Assembly (NCBI RefSeq): GCF_036346295.1
Contig: NZ_CP107819.1
Coordinates: 3,534,001-3,598,000, forward strand
Direction: 5' to 3'
From: Streptomyces sp. NBC_00536
GTDB lineage: Bacteria; Actinomycetota; Actinomycetes; Streptomycetales; Streptomycetaceae
DNA length: 64,000 bases
Shown: positions 8,325 to 17,752 of the stretch, piece by piece
How the letters are laid out: every line of letters starts with the position of its first letter
Numbering within the stretch: position 1 is the first letter of the stretch
Position numbers and translations under genes: made by a program
The notes under the pieces: model-generated
What the model saw: only the letters and a program-made list of their open reading frames with translations
Told to the model about the DNA's origin: nothing
The model's database searches: none

Positions 8325-11300
8325 ATGCTCCCGGCGCTGGTTCGCACGCACGCGACGACCCACCCGAACCGAACGGCTGTCGCCGTGGGTCAGGAACGCC
8401 TGACCTACGCGCAGCTCGACGACCAGGTGTCCCGGCTGATCCACCAGCTGCGCGGCCGGGGCATCGGCCGTGGCTCTCTCGTGGGCATCCACCTCGACCG
8501 CTCCCCGGACGTGGTGGTGGCGCTCCTCGCCGTGCTCGGCGCGGGAGCGGCGTACACGGTCGTCGAACCCACCGGCCCGGTGGCGCAGGGGGCGGGCCGG
8601 CTGGCCGGCGTCGCCCCCGGCCTCGTCCTCACCTCCCCGCGGTACCACGACGAGCTCTCCCGCTCGGGGCTCGACGTCCTGGAGGTCCGCGGGGCGGCGG
8701 CCGTGGCCGGGACCGCGGCGGACGGCCCGGCGCCGCTCGCCGCACCGGCCCCGCTCGCCGAACCACAGGCCGAGGACCTCGCGTACGTCCTCTACACCTC
8801 GGGTTCGACCGGCGTCCCCAAGGGGGTCATGGTCACCCACGCCAACCTCCGGCACTACACCACCTCGCTGCTGACCCGGCTCGGCATCACCGAGCCGCTC
8901 TCGTACGCCCACGTCACGACGCTCGCGGCGGACCTCGGCAACACCTGCCTGTTCCTGGCCCTGTGGACCGGCGGCACCCTGCACCTCGTCGACGACGCCA
9001 CGCGCCGCGACCCCATGGGCCTGATGCGCCATCTGCACGCCGAGCGGGTCGACGTGCTCAAGACGACCCCCTCGCACTGGGGCGTCCTCTTCCGGGCCTT
9101 CGGTCACGACGCGACGACCCGGCCCGAGCTGCGGGTCCTGCTGCTCGGCGGCGAGCTGATGCCGGTGTCGCTGGCCCGCCGCATCCTCGCCTCGGGCGTC
9201 ACCCGCACGCTGGTCAACCACTACGGGCCCACCGAGACCACCGTGGGCATCGCGGCGCAGGTGCTGCGCGGCGAAGCGGACCTGGAGGCGATCGGCGACG
9301 CCGCGTCCGTCCCCATCGGCACCGCCTTCGGCGAGACCCGCCTGTTCGTGCGCACCGGGGACGGCCGCTTCCACCAGCGGGACGCGGTCGGCGAGCTGTA
9401 CGTCACCGGGCCCTCGGTCAGCCGGGGCTACCGCGATGACGCGCAGAGCACGGCGCAGGCGTTCACCGCCGAACTCGACGCGCTCCAGCCGGGGTTGGGC
9501 ACCGCGTACCGCACCGGTGACACGGTGCGGGCCGACGGGCGGGGCGTGCTGGAGTTCCTCGGCCGCGGCGACCGCCAGGTCAAGGTGGGCGGCTACCGCG
9601 TGGAGCTGGGGCACGTGGAGGCGGGCCTGCGCCGCCTGCCCGCCGTCTCCGACGCCGTGGCCCTGCACCTGACGGCCGACCGGCCCACGCTCGTCGCGGC
9701 CGTGATGGTCACGGGGACGGCTCCGGACGCCGGGCCCGCCGCGCTCCGCGAGCAGCTGCGCGCGGTCCTGCCCCCGTACATGGTCCCGGACCGCATCGAG
9801 GTCCTCGACGGCTTCCCGCGCAACGACAACGGGAAGACCGACCAGGCGGCGCTGCGCCGGCTCGTCGAGGGCCGTCTGAGCGAGCGCGCCGAGCGCACGC
9901 ACCACGGCCTCGGCGACGCCGACGACCTCGACGACCCGGTCCTCGCCGAGGTGATGGAGGCCTGGCGCCGCCATCTGGGCCACGGCGACTTCGGCGTGCA
10001 CGACGACTTCACCCTGGCGGGGGGAAGTTCCATCGACGCCATCCAGATCATCGCCTCGCTCCAGGCCAAGGGCCACCAGATCTCGGCCGCCGCGTTCTTC
10101 GCGCAGCCCACCCCCGCGGCTCTCGCGGCCCGCATCACGGCGGGCGCGGGCACCGGGCGGCCCCCGCACACCGGGGCGGCCGCGGCCGCCGCGGACGACG
10201 CGGCGCTCTCTCCGGCCCAGCGCTGGTTCTTCCAGCAGGAGTTCGCACAGCCCGACCAGTGGAACCAGGCCCTGCTCCTGGACATCGACGCCGCCGTGCG
10301 GGCCGATGCCCTGGAAGCGGCCGTCGCCGACACGGTCGCGCTGCACCCGCTGCTGCGGACCGCCTTCCGACGCGCGGGCGGCGAGCGCGGCGACCTCCGG
10401 CGCCATGTCGTGGACGCGGGCCGCGCCTTCACCGCCTCCGCGCTGCCCTCCGGCGAAGAGGCCGTCGCCGCGCACATCAAGGAGGTGGCGGCCGCCCGGC
10501 AGGCCGAGGTGTCCGTCGCCGACGGCACCGTCTTCAAGGCGCACCTCTTCCACGGCGCGGACCAGGCCCACCTGCTGCTGATCTGCCACCACCTCGCGGT
10601 CGACGCCGTGTCCTGGCGGCTCGTCGTCAACGACCTCAGCCGCTGCTACACCGAGCGGCTGAAGGGCAACGCGCCCAGGACCGCCCCCGGCACCACCGGC
10701 TTCGGCGAGTGGGCCACCCACCTCAGGGACCAGGCCCCCGCCCTGCGCGCGGACCTCTCCCACTGGGACGAGCTGGGCCACCTCCCCGCCGTGCCCCGGG
10801 ACGGCGACGACCGCGAGGGCGACGCGCAGGCCGTGTGGTTCCGGGTCAGCCGCGCCGAGACCGAGGCGCTCGCCCGCGCCGACGCGGCGAGCACCGGCAC
10901 ACCGCCCCACGCCGCCCTCCTCGCCGCCTTCGCCCAGGCGCTCGGCGAAGCCGACGGCCTGGACGAGCTGCTGGTCGACGTGGAGAGCCACGGGCGCGAA
11001 GCGTTCGACGAGGCGTACGACGTCTCCCGCGCCGTGGGCTGGTTCACCTCCACCTTCCCCGTCCGCGTCGAGATCGTCGACGGCGATGTGGCCGCCACCG
11101 GCAAATCGGCGGCGAAGGCCCTGCACGAGGTGCCCCACCTGGGCATCGCGTACGGCCTCCACGACCAGCCGCAGCGCGCGGACGTGTGCTTCAACTACCT
11201 GGGCTCCTTCGCCCTGCCCTACGGCGACGACCTGCGCCCCTCGCTCTCGCGGTACGCGGTGGGCCCGGTGCGCGGCGCCGACAACCACCGCGGGTACGGC

Positions 11301-12671
11301 CTCAAGCTCACCGCCCGCCTGCACGACGGGCAGCTCGTCGCCGACCTCTCCTACACGCCGGGGCGGCACGCCCCGGAGCGGATGCTCCAGGTGGCCCGCG
11401 CCACCCGGACGCACCTCCTCACGGCGGCCCGGCTGCCCGCCGGCGAGGGACAGTTCGTCGTCCAGCACGGGTCGAGCACCGGCCTGCTCGCCCAGGTGCC
11501 GCGCGCCCTGCACTGCGAACCGCCCGCCGGATCCACCCGCGCGTACGGCGCCGTCCTGCTCACCGGTGCCACCGGGTTCATCGGCGCGCACCTGCTGCAC
11601 CTGCTGCTGACCCGGACCACCGGGCACGTCCACTGCCTGGTGCGCGAGCACCCGGACCGCTCGGCCTTCGAGCGGCTGGCGCAGGCGTACGCCTGGTACC
11701 AGCCGGACGACGACCTCGCCCGCTGGGCCGACCGCGTCACCGTCCACGCCTCGGACCTGACCGAGCCCGGCTTCGGGCTCACCGGCGAGGCGTACGCGAC
11801 GCTGACCCGCGAGGTCGAGGCGGTGTACCACCTGGCCAGCGACACGCGGCTGGTCGGCGACCGGGATTCCTTCGACCGGCACAACACCGCACCCGTGCGC
11901 GCCATGATCCGCCTGGCGGGCACCGGCCGCCCCAAGGACCTGCACTACGTCTCCACCCTCGCGGTGTGCGGCAGCGGCGCGGAGGGCGAGCGGGCGGTCT
12001 TCTCCGAGGACAGCCTCAATGTCGGCCAGCGTTTCCTCAACGAGTACGAGCGCAGCAAGTACGACGCGGAACGCCTCGTCCACGAGTTCGCGGCGGGCGG
12101 CGGCGCCGGATTCATCTACCGGTCCGGCAACGTCACGGGCCATTCGGTCACCGGGCGCTTCCAGCGCAACGGCAGCGACAACCGGCTCATCCAGTTGCTG
12201 CGCGCCTGCGCCCGCCTGGGCCGGGTGCCCCGCATCGGCGCCGAGACCCTGGCGCTGAGCCCCGTGGACACGGTCGCCGAGGGCATTCTGGAGGTTTCCC
12301 GCAGCACCCGGGTGCGCGGCGGCACCTTCCATGTCGACACCCACCACGAGGTGTCGTACGACGAGGTCTTCGCGGCCCTGCGGGAGCTGGGCTGCGCCGT
12401 CGAGGAGGACCCGGCGCCCGGCTTCGCGGCGCTCTTCGGCCGCTACGCCGACGGCAGCGACGAGCAGATCTCGCTGGCCCACTTCTGGGCGAGCCGCCCG
12501 GACCGCAACGTGCGCTACGACCACACGCGCACCCGGCGCCTCCTCGCCCACCTGGGCGTGGAGTTCGCGCCCCTGGACCGGGCCTGGCTGCGCGCGTACT
12601 TCGGCGGCCTCGTCCAGCAGGGGGAGCTGTCCCTCACCGCAGCCCAGCACGACTCGCACGAGAAGAAGTAG
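8325..12671 (+). CDS. NRPS, A-T-E-R, aspartate-like pocket, reductive release
   Basis: A 1448-residue single-module synthetase with no condensation domain. Adenylation spans about 1-520 (YTSGSTG near 156), carrier about 545-605 (Ser in GGSSIDA near 568), epimerisation about 630-1040 (HHLAVDAVSW near 755, GWFTSTFPV, NYLGSF), and thioester reductase about 1060-1448 (LLTGATGFIG near 1078, YxxSK near 1240). By eye against GrsA, the pocket reads D-L-T-K-L-G-H-V-G. That is close to published aspartate codes; asparagine usually has Glu at the seventh place. Expected product: the D-configured alpha-aldehyde, or the alcohol, of aspartate. The adenylation core carries an uncommon 'AADLGNTCLF' stretch. 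An AGAGGA site precedes the ATG. Two SDR genes follow and may act on the released aldehyde. Confidence 0.9.
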   Translation: MLPALVRTHATTHPNRTAVAVGQERLTYAQLDDQVSRLIHQLRGRGIGRGSLVGIHLDRSPDVVVALLAVLGAGAAYTVVEPTGPVAQGAGRLAGVAPGLVLTSPRYHDELSRSGLDVLEVRGAAAVAGTAADGPAPLAAPAPLAEPQAEDLAYVLYTSGSTGVPKGVMVTHANLRHYTTSLLTRLGITEPLSYAHVTTLAADLGNTCLFLALWTGGTLHLVDDATRRDPMGLMRHLHAERVDVLKTTPSHWGVLFRAFGHDATTRPELRVLLLGGELMPVSLARRILASGVTRTLVNHYGPTETTVGIAAQVLRGEADLEAIGDAASVPIGTAFGETRLFVRTGDGRFHQRDAVGELYVTGPSVSRGYRDDAQSTAQAFTAELDALQPGLGTAYRTGDTVRADGRGVLEFLGRGDRQVKVGGYRVELGHVEAGLRRLPAVSDAVALHLTADRPTLVAAVMVTGTAPDAGPAALREQLRAVLPPYMVPDRIEVLDGFPRNDNGKTDQAALRRLVEGRLSERAERTHHGLGDADDLDDPVLAEVMEAWRRHLGHGDFGVHDDFTLAGGSSIDAIQIIASLQAKGHQISAAAFFAQPTPAALAARITAGAGTGRPPHTGAAAAAADDAALSPAQRWFFQQEFAQPDQWNQALLLDIDAAVRADALEAAVADTVALHPLLRTAFRRAGGERGDLRRHVVDAGRAFTASALPSGEEAVAAHIKEVAAARQAEVSVADGTVFKAHLFHGADQAHLLLICHHLAVDAVSWRLVVNDLSRCYTERLKGNAPRTAPGTTGFGEWATHLRDQAPALRADLSHWDELGHLPAVPRDGDDREGDAQAVWFRVSRAETEALARADAASTGTPPHAALLAAFAQALGEADGLDELLVDVESHGREAFDEAYDVSRAVGWFTSTFPVRVEIVDGDVAATGKSAAKALHEVPHLGIAYGLHDQPQRADVCFNYLGSFALPYGDDLRPSLSRYAVGPVRGADNHRGYGLKLTARLHDGQLVADLSYTPGRHAPERMLQVARATRTHLLTAARLPAGEGQFVVQHGSSTGLLAQVPRALHCEPPAGSTRAYGAVLLTGATGFIGAHLLHLLLTRTTGHVHCLVREHPDRSAFERLAQAYAWYQPDDDLARWADRVTVHASDLTEPGFGLTGEAYATLTREVEAVYHLASDTRLVGDRDSFDRHNTAPVRAMIRLAGTGRPKDLHYVSTLAVCGSGAEGERAVFSEDSLNVGQRFLNEYERSKYDAERLVHEFAAGGGAGFIYRSGNVTGHSVTGRFQRNGSDNRLIQLLRACARLGRVPRIGAETLALSPVDTVAEGILEVSRSTRVRGGTFHVDTHHEVSYDEVFAALRELGCAVEEDPAPGFAALFGRYADGSDEQISLAHFWASRPDRNVRYDHTRTRRLLAHLGVEFAPLDRAWLRAYFGGLVQQGELSLTAAQHDSHEKK

Positions 12672-12680
12672 GGGTTCGAC

Positions 12681-13463
12681 ATGACCTTCGACATGACCAA
12701 GGCACAGACCGGGCAGCGCGTCGCCGTCGTGACCGGGGCCTCCTCGGGGATCGGCCGGGCCGTCGCCGCCGCCTTCGCCCGCGCCGGCATCCACGTGGTG
12801 GCCGCCGGGCGCAAGGCCGAGCGGCTGGCCGCCGTCCGGGACGAGTCGGCGGGCCTGCCCGGCTCCGTCCTCCCGGTCGCCGGGGACATGACCCGGCCCG
12901 CACACACCGAGGAACTGCTGGCCGCGGCCGAGCGGGAGTTCGCCCCCGCCGACATCTTCGTGGCCTCCGCCGGACGGGGCCTGCCCGGCACCGTACTGGG
13001 TTCGGACGCGAGCCAGTGGGAGGAGCTGATCGAGGCGAACTACCTCGCGATCCTTCGCCAACTGCGCGCGGCGGCAGCCGAGTTCGTGAAGCAGGCGGAG
13101 GCGGACGGCGGGCGCCGGGTGCGGGACATCGTCGTCATCGGCTCCACCGTCGGACGCCAGGTGTCGGCCGCCAATCCGGTGTACGGCTCCACGAAGTTCG
13201 CCGTGCATTCGCTGGTCGAGGCACTGCGCCAGGAGGTGTGCGCGCACAACATCCGGGTGACCCTGATCGAGCCCGGGTTCGTCCGCTCGGGCTTCCAGGA
13301 GGCCGCGGGCTACGACACCGAGTGGTTCGAGTCCGTGGCCGAGCAGAGCGGGCCGCTGCTCGTGCCCGAGGACGTCGCGTCCGTCGTCGAGTTCGTGGTC
13401 GGCCGGCCGACCCATGTGCACCTCGACGACATCCGGCTGCGCCCCACCCGCCAGAAGGCCTGA
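12681..13463 (+). CDS. Short-chain dehydrogenase/reductase
   Basis: A 260-residue classical SDR. The cofactor loop TGASSGIG lies near residues 19-26 and the active-site YGSTK near 170, with the preceding Ser in 'VIGST'. It lies nine bases after the reductase-terminated NRPS. This supports a role on the released amino aldehyde or on a hydroxyl made by the oxygenases, which is inference. It overlaps nothing and is separated from the second SDR by 11 bases. Confidence 0.85.
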   Translation: MTFDMTKAQTGQRVAVVTGASSGIGRAVAAAFARAGIHVVAAGRKAERLAAVRDESAGLPGSVLPVAGDMTRPAHTEELLAAAEREFAPADIFVASAGRGLPGTVLGSDASQWEELIEANYLAILRQLRAAAAEFVKQAEADGGRRVRDIVVIGSTVGRQVSAANPVYGSTKFAVHSLVEALRQEVCAHNIRVTLIEPGFVRSGFQEAAGYDTEWFESVAEQSGPLLVPEDVASVVEFVVGRPTHVHLDDIRLRPTRQKA

Positions 13464-13474
13464 GGAAGACGCTC

Positions 13475-14257
13475 ATGGACCACGCCGACGAGTTCCTCAC
13501 CTCCCTGTTCACCCTGCGCGGCCGCAAGGCGGTGGTCACCGGGGGCAGTTCGGGCATCGGCCGGTCGATCGCCGAAGCGCTGTGCCGCGCGGGCGCCGAC
13601 GTGGTGGTCGTCGCCCGGCGGCCCGAGGCCCTGCGCGAGACGGTCGAGCGGATGCCCACGGGGGGCGGCGCCGCCTCCTGGCTCAGTGCCGACCTGGGTG
13701 ACCGCGCCGCGGTGCACCGGCTGGCCGACCAGCTGGAGGAGCAGCACGGCACGACGGACATCCTGGTCAATGCGGCCGGGGTGAACATCCGCCCGCCGCT
13801 GGACGAGCTGACCGAGGACGACTGGGACCGTACGCTGCGCACCAACCTCGACGCCCCGTTCCTGCTCGGGCAGCGGCTGGGCCCCAAAATGGCGGCGAAC
13901 GGCTGGGGCCGCATCGTCCACATCGCCTCCCAGCAAGCGGTCCGCGCCTTCGGCAACAGCGGCGCCTACGGGGTCTCCAAGGCGGCCCTGTCCGCGCTGA
14001 CCCGGTCCCAGGCGGAGGCCTGGTCCGCGCACGGCGTGTGCGTCAACGCCATCGCACCGGGGTTCGTGCACACCCCGCTCAACGAGGCGGTGTTCCGCGA
14101 TCCGGAGCGCACCGGGGCGATGGCGCGCCGCACGATGACCGGCCGCAACGGGGTGCTGGCGGACTTCACCGGCATCGCCGTCTTCCTGGCCGGGGACGCG
14201 TCGGCGTACGTGACGGGCCAGACCCTCTTCGTCGACGGCGGCTTCTCGTCCACCTGA
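13475..14257 (+). CDS. Short-chain dehydrogenase/reductase (FabG-like)
   Basis: A 260-residue SDR with TGGSSGIG near residues 23-30, NAAG in the core, catalytic 'YGVSK' and the C-terminal 'YVTGQTLFVDGG' typical of FabG-like enzymes. Closest in style to gluconate 5-dehydrogenase or 3-oxoacyl reductases. ATG at 13475 follows TGAGGAAG, which also contains the stop of the previous SDR. Two consecutive SDRs after a reductive NRPS may interconvert aldehyde, alcohol and ketone levels of the aspartate-derived unit. Confidence 0.85.
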   Translation: MDHADEFLTSLFTLRGRKAVVTGGSSGIGRSIAEALCRAGADVVVVARRPEALRETVERMPTGGGAASWLSADLGDRAAVHRLADQLEEQHGTTDILVNAAGVNIRPPLDELTEDDWDRTLRTNLDAPFLLGQRLGPKMAANGWGRIVHIASQQAVRAFGNSGAYGVSKAALSALTRSQAEAWSAHGVCVNAIAPGFVHTPLNEAVFRDPERTGAMARRTMTGRNGVLADFTGIAVFLAGDASAYVTGQTLFVDGGFSST

Positions 14258-14293
14258 GCCCTGCCCCCACCCACCATCAGATGAGGAGTCCCG

Positions 14294-15568
14294 TTGTCCC
14301 AGAACCGACCGGTCGTCGTGCTGGTCGACGCGTACACGTCGGGTAAGTACCTGCCCCCGGAGTTCACCGCCCTGGGCGCGGATCTGGTGCACGTCCAGAG
14401 CACCCCCGAGTTCATGCCGTCGATGCCCGCCCCCGACCTGAGCGTCTACCGCGCCGCGCTGGTGCACGAGGACCTGGAGGGGACCCTGCTCCGGCTGAAG
14501 GAGTACGCGCCGGTGTGCGTGCTCGCCGGGCAGGAGCCGGGCGTGCTCCTCGCCGACCAGCTCGCCGAGGGGCTCGGCCTGCCCGCGAACGGCCCGGCGC
14601 TGTCCGAGGCCCGGCGGGACAAGTACCTCATGGGCGAGGCGCTGCGGGTGGCCGGTCTGCACTGCGCCGACCAGCTCAAGAGCCGTGACACGGACACGCT
14701 CGTCCGGTGGGCCGAGCGGACCGGCCGCTTCCCGGCGGTCGTCAAGCCGCTCAACTCGGCGGCGGGCGACGGCGTGTTCATCTGCGCCGACGCCGAGGAG
14801 GTGCGCACCGCCGCGGACGGGATCCTGGACACGGAGACGATCTACGGCGACACGAACACCGAGGTGCTCGTCCAGTCCTACCTCCAGGGCACCGAGTACG
14901 TGGTCGACATGGTGTCCTACGAAGGGCGCCGCCACGTCTGCGGTGTCTGGGAGTACGAAAAGCGGCTGCTGCCCTCGGGCCGCAACATCTACGACCGCGA
15001 CCGGCTGCTCGCCGCCGACGAGGGTCCGGCGCCGGAGCTGATCGCCTACGTGGAGGAAGCCCTGGACGCCCTGGGCGTCCGCTTCGGGCCGACCCACGCC
15101 GAGGTCATCCTCACCCCGCAGGGCCCGGCCCTGGTCGAGGTCGGCACCCGTATCGCGGGCAACATGCACCCCGCGTTCCACAGCGCGGTCGCGGGCGGCA
15201 ATCAGGCCGCGCTCACCGCGCTCGCCTACCTGGATCCCGCGCGGTTCCTCGCAGACCACGCGGGGCGGCGCTACGGCAAACTCCGCGAGGCCGTCTGCCA
15301 CACCACCTCGACCACGCAGTCCGGGACCGTCGAGAGCATCGACGAGGGCGCGGTCGCCGAGCTCTCCGCTCTGGAGACCGTGGACCGCTTCGACCTGAAG
15401 ATCGGGCCGGGCGGCACCGTCCGCCCGACCGTCGACCTGTATTCGAGCACGCTGCGGATCTTCATGTCCGGGGCCTCGATGGCCGAGATCGACCGCGACT
15501 GCCGGCGGATCGATGAGATCAAGGACCGGATCTACCGGTTCCGTGAGACAAGTGCGGGTGCCAAGTGA
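14294..15568 (+). CDS. ATP-grasp amino acid ligase 1
   Basis: A 424-residue ATP-grasp enzyme. 'FPAVVKPLNSAAGDGVF' is the ATP-binding lysine and glycine-rich loop. 'THAEVILTPQGPALVEVGTRIAGN' carries the metal-binding Glu and Asn. Family members couple a carboxylate to an amine through an acyl phosphate; many make dipeptides such as L-alanyl anticapsin. TTG at 14294 is chosen for the GAGGAG at 14283-14288. Its stop overlaps the GTG of a second ATP-grasp gene, so the two are made together. Confidence 0.85.
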   Translation: MSQNRPVVVLVDAYTSGKYLPPEFTALGADLVHVQSTPEFMPSMPAPDLSVYRAALVHEDLEGTLLRLKEYAPVCVLAGQEPGVLLADQLAEGLGLPANGPALSEARRDKYLMGEALRVAGLHCADQLKSRDTDTLVRWAERTGRFPAVVKPLNSAAGDGVFICADAEEVRTAADGILDTETIYGDTNTEVLVQSYLQGTEYVVDMVSYEGRRHVCGVWEYEKRLLPSGRNIYDRDRLLAADEGPAPELIAYVEEALDALGVRFGPTHAEVILTPQGPALVEVGTRIAGNMHPAFHSAVAGGNQAALTALAYLDPARFLADHAGRRYGKLREAVCHTTSTTQSGTVESIDEGAVAELSALETVDRFDLKIGPGGTVRPTVDLYSSTLRIFMSGASMAEIDRDCRRIDEIKDRIYRFRETSAGAK

Positions 15569-16836
15569 GTACGGTCGTCGTCGCGGTCTTCCCCCACTCG
15601 GGCGTGCGTCCGGCGGACATCGCCGGAGCGGCCCGCGCGTGCGGGCTCTCCCCCGTCTTCGTGGCGCTGACCGGCGCCCTGGACGCGCGGGAGCACGCCG
15701 AGTACACGGCGCTCGGCCCGGTCGTCGAGTCCGACGAGCACGAACCGGCCGCCGCCGCGGCGGCGTTGAGGGCCCACACCCCGTCCGGTGTGACGACCTT
15801 CAGCGAGGGCCTGGTGCCCTTCACCGCCCGGCTCGCCCACGCGCTGGGACTCCCGTACCACGACCGGGAGACCGTGGCCCGGCTCACCGACAAGTACGCC
15901 CAGCGCCGGCGCCTCGCCGAGCGGGGCGTGGACGCCGTCCGGTCGGCCCTGGTGACCAGCCGCGCCGAAGCCCTCGACCTCCTCGGGGCCTGGCCCGGCC
16001 CCGTCGTGGTCAAGCCGGTGCGCGGCCAGAGCAGCATCGACACCCACCTGGTGACGGGCGCGGCCGACTTCCCGGCGGACCTGACCCCGACCCCCGAACG
16101 CCCCTTCGTGGTCGAGGAGTTCCTGCGCGGCCGGGACGAGGGCGACTTCGGGGACTACGTCTCCGTCGAGTCCCTCGTCGTGGACGGCGTCGCCCACACC
16201 CTCGGCGTCACCGGCAAGTTCCCGCTGATGCCGCCGTTCCGCGAGCACGGCGGGTTCGTGCCCTCCCACCTGCCGCCCGCGGAGCACGAGGGCGTCGCCC
16301 GGCTCGCCAACGACGCCGCGCTCGCCCTCGGCATCCGCCAGGGCCTGGTCCACACCGAGATCAAGCTGACCCCCGAGGGCCCGCGGATCATCGAGGTCAA
16401 CGGCAGGCTCGGCGGGTTCCTGGCCGACATGTACCTCCGCGCCATGGGCGTCGACCTGCACGAACTGGGCATCCGGGCCGCCTGCGGCCTCCCCGTGGAG
16501 CTGCCCGGGTCCGCCGTGGGCTCGGTGGAGTTCCAGTACTTCGGCCTGTCCCCGCTGCCCGGCGGCGGCGAGCTGAGCCGGGTGGAGGGCGCCGAGGTGA
16601 TGCTCAAGGAGCCCGGCATCGTCGGGCACTGGCAGCGCCTTGCCGTCGGCGGGCAGCTTCCGCCCGCCGCGACCTCGTTCTTCATGGACATCCTGCTCGG
16701 CAGCGCCCCCGACCACGCCGCGATGCTGGAGACGATCGACCGCGGCCTGGCCCATCTGCGGCTGACCTTCACGGAGTCCGACGGCCGCACGAGCGTGTGG
16801 CAGGCGCGCCGCGGCGCGATGGAGCGCATCGGCTAG
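15565..16836 (+). CDS. ATP-grasp amino acid ligase 2
   Basis: A 423-residue ATP-grasp protein. Recognisable parts are 'GPVVVKPVRGQSSIDT' (ATP-binding Lys), 'FVVEEFLRG' and 'VHTEIKLTPEGPRIIEVNGRLGG' with catalytic Glu and Asn. The GTG start overlaps the previous stop by four bases (GTGA). By eye it is clearly diverged from ligase 1, so the two probably form different bonds. Together with the C-less NRPS upstream they offer peptide-bond formation without condensation domains. Confidence 0.85.
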   Translation: MSTVVVAVFPHSGVRPADIAGAARACGLSPVFVALTGALDAREHAEYTALGPVVESDEHEPAAAAAALRAHTPSGVTTFSEGLVPFTARLAHALGLPYHDRETVARLTDKYAQRRRLAERGVDAVRSALVTSRAEALDLLGAWPGPVVVKPVRGQSSIDTHLVTGAADFPADLTPTPERPFVVEEFLRGRDEGDFGDYVSVESLVVDGVAHTLGVTGKFPLMPPFREHGGFVPSHLPPAEHEGVARLANDAALALGIRQGLVHTEIKLTPEGPRIIEVNGRLGGFLADMYLRAMGVDLHELGIRAACGLPVELPGSAVGSVEFQYFGLSPLPGGGELSRVEGAEVMLKEPGIVGHWQRLAVGGQLPPAATSFFMDILLGSAPDHAAMLETIDRGLAHLRLTFTESDGRTSVWQARRGAMERIG

Positions 16837-16891
16837 CCGCCGCCCACCGCACCGCTCACCCGGCCCGGTCCGGCCCGGACACCGCACCGCT

Positions 16892-16915
16892 CGACACGAC
16901 ACGACACGACACGAC
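16892..16915. repeat. CGACA microsatellite, 4.8 copies
   Basis: Five-base units CGACA repeat just before the AGGAG of the next gene. They are preceded by other small duplications (CGGCCCGGTC/CGGCCCGGAC at 16861-16880). This fills most of the 91-base gap between the ATP-grasp and AspH-like genes. Confidence 0.85.
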
Positions 16916-16927
16916 CAGGAGTACGCC

Positions 16928-17626
16928 TTGAAGGGCTCCCCCTACCTCAGCAACCCGCGCGCACAGGCGCTCAGCAACTGGATCTTCCTGCGCAAGGCGG
17001 GCGGCCCGAACCGCCGCCGCATCATTCCCTCGCACGCCGTCTTCCCCGAAGTCTGGGAACTGGAACGGAAGTTCCCGGCCCTCCAGGCCGAGGTGGACGC
17101 GCTGCTCGCCGGCCGCAGCATCCCGACGTACGGCACCTTCGACCCGGAGCGCGCGGCGCAGGTGTCCGAGGAGTGGAAGCTCTACTACGCGTACATGTTC
17201 GGGAACACCAACGAGCTGGCCAAGAAGGACCTGCCGACCCTGCTGTCCTTCGCCCGGTCCACCCCGAACGTGGTCAACGCCTTCGTCTCCATCCTGGAGC
17301 CCGGTGTCACGCTGCCCTCGCACAAGGACCCGTACGCGGGCATCCTGCGCTACCACCTCGGCATCCGGATCCCCACGGACAACCCGCCGCGCATCCGTCT
17401 CGCGGACGAGTACCACCAGTGGAAGGAGGGCGAGGGCGTCGTCCTCGACGTCTCCCTGGAGCACGAGGTCGTGAACGACAGCAGCGAGCCGCGCGTGATC
17501 GTGATCGTCGACTTCCGCCGCCCCATGGGCCCGCTCGCCGGTCTGCTCAACCGCTACTGCCTGTGGCAGAAGCGCAAGTTCGCGCCGCAGTTCGTCGAGG
17601 CCGCCAAGTACGACGTCATGCACTGA
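16928..17626 (+). CDS. Aspartyl/asparaginyl beta-hydroxylase-like oxygenase
   Basis: A 232-residue protein of the AspH/LpxO fold. 'GILRYHLGIRIP' (about 138-149), the 'W..GEGVVLDVSLEHEV' stretch (about 165-181) and 'PRVIVIVDFRRP' match the family core, with His132 and His179 as iron ligands and Arg141 and Arg189 for 2-oxoglutarate. AspH enzymes lack the third acidic iron ligand, but here the first His is in His132-Lys-Asp134. An aspartate-derived substrate fits the aspartate-coded NRPS upstream, though this is inference. TTG at 16928 follows AGGAG. A terminator-like hairpin follows. Confidence 0.85.
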   Translation: MKGSPYLSNPRAQALSNWIFLRKAGGPNRRRIIPSHAVFPEVWELERKFPALQAEVDALLAGRSIPTYGTFDPERAAQVSEEWKLYYAYMFGNTNELAKKDLPTLLSFARSTPNVVNAFVSILEPGVTLPSHKDPYAGILRYHLGIRIPTDNPPRIRLADEYHQWKEGEGVVLDVSLEHEVVNDSSEPRVIVIVDFRRPMGPLAGLLNRYCLWQKRKFAPQFVEAAKYDVMH

Positions 17627-17643
17627 CGCGCGCCGGGGCCTGT

Positions 17644-17667
17644 GGCCGGGGCACCTCCGCCCCGGCC
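17644..17667 (+). terminator. Hairpin after the AspH-like gene
   Basis: GGCCGGGGC-ACCTCC-GCCCCGGCC gives a perfect 9-bp stem, 17 bases after the stop. It may terminate or attenuate the operon before the acyltransferase and exporter genes. Confidence 0.6.
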
Positions 17668-17694
17668 CCGCGGCCGTCGGCTGCGCCGCCCCGG

Positions 17695-17724
17695 CCACCA
17701 CCCGGACCACCACCCGGACCACCC
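17695..17724. repeat. 12-bp tandem repeat, two and a half copies
   Basis: A partial unit is followed by two CCCGGACCACC[A/C] units in the gap before the acyltransferase gene. It ends about 16 bases before that gene's GGAGGG site. Confidence 0.75.
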
Positions 17725-17752
17725 TGATCCAGCGACCCCAGGAGGGCGCCCC

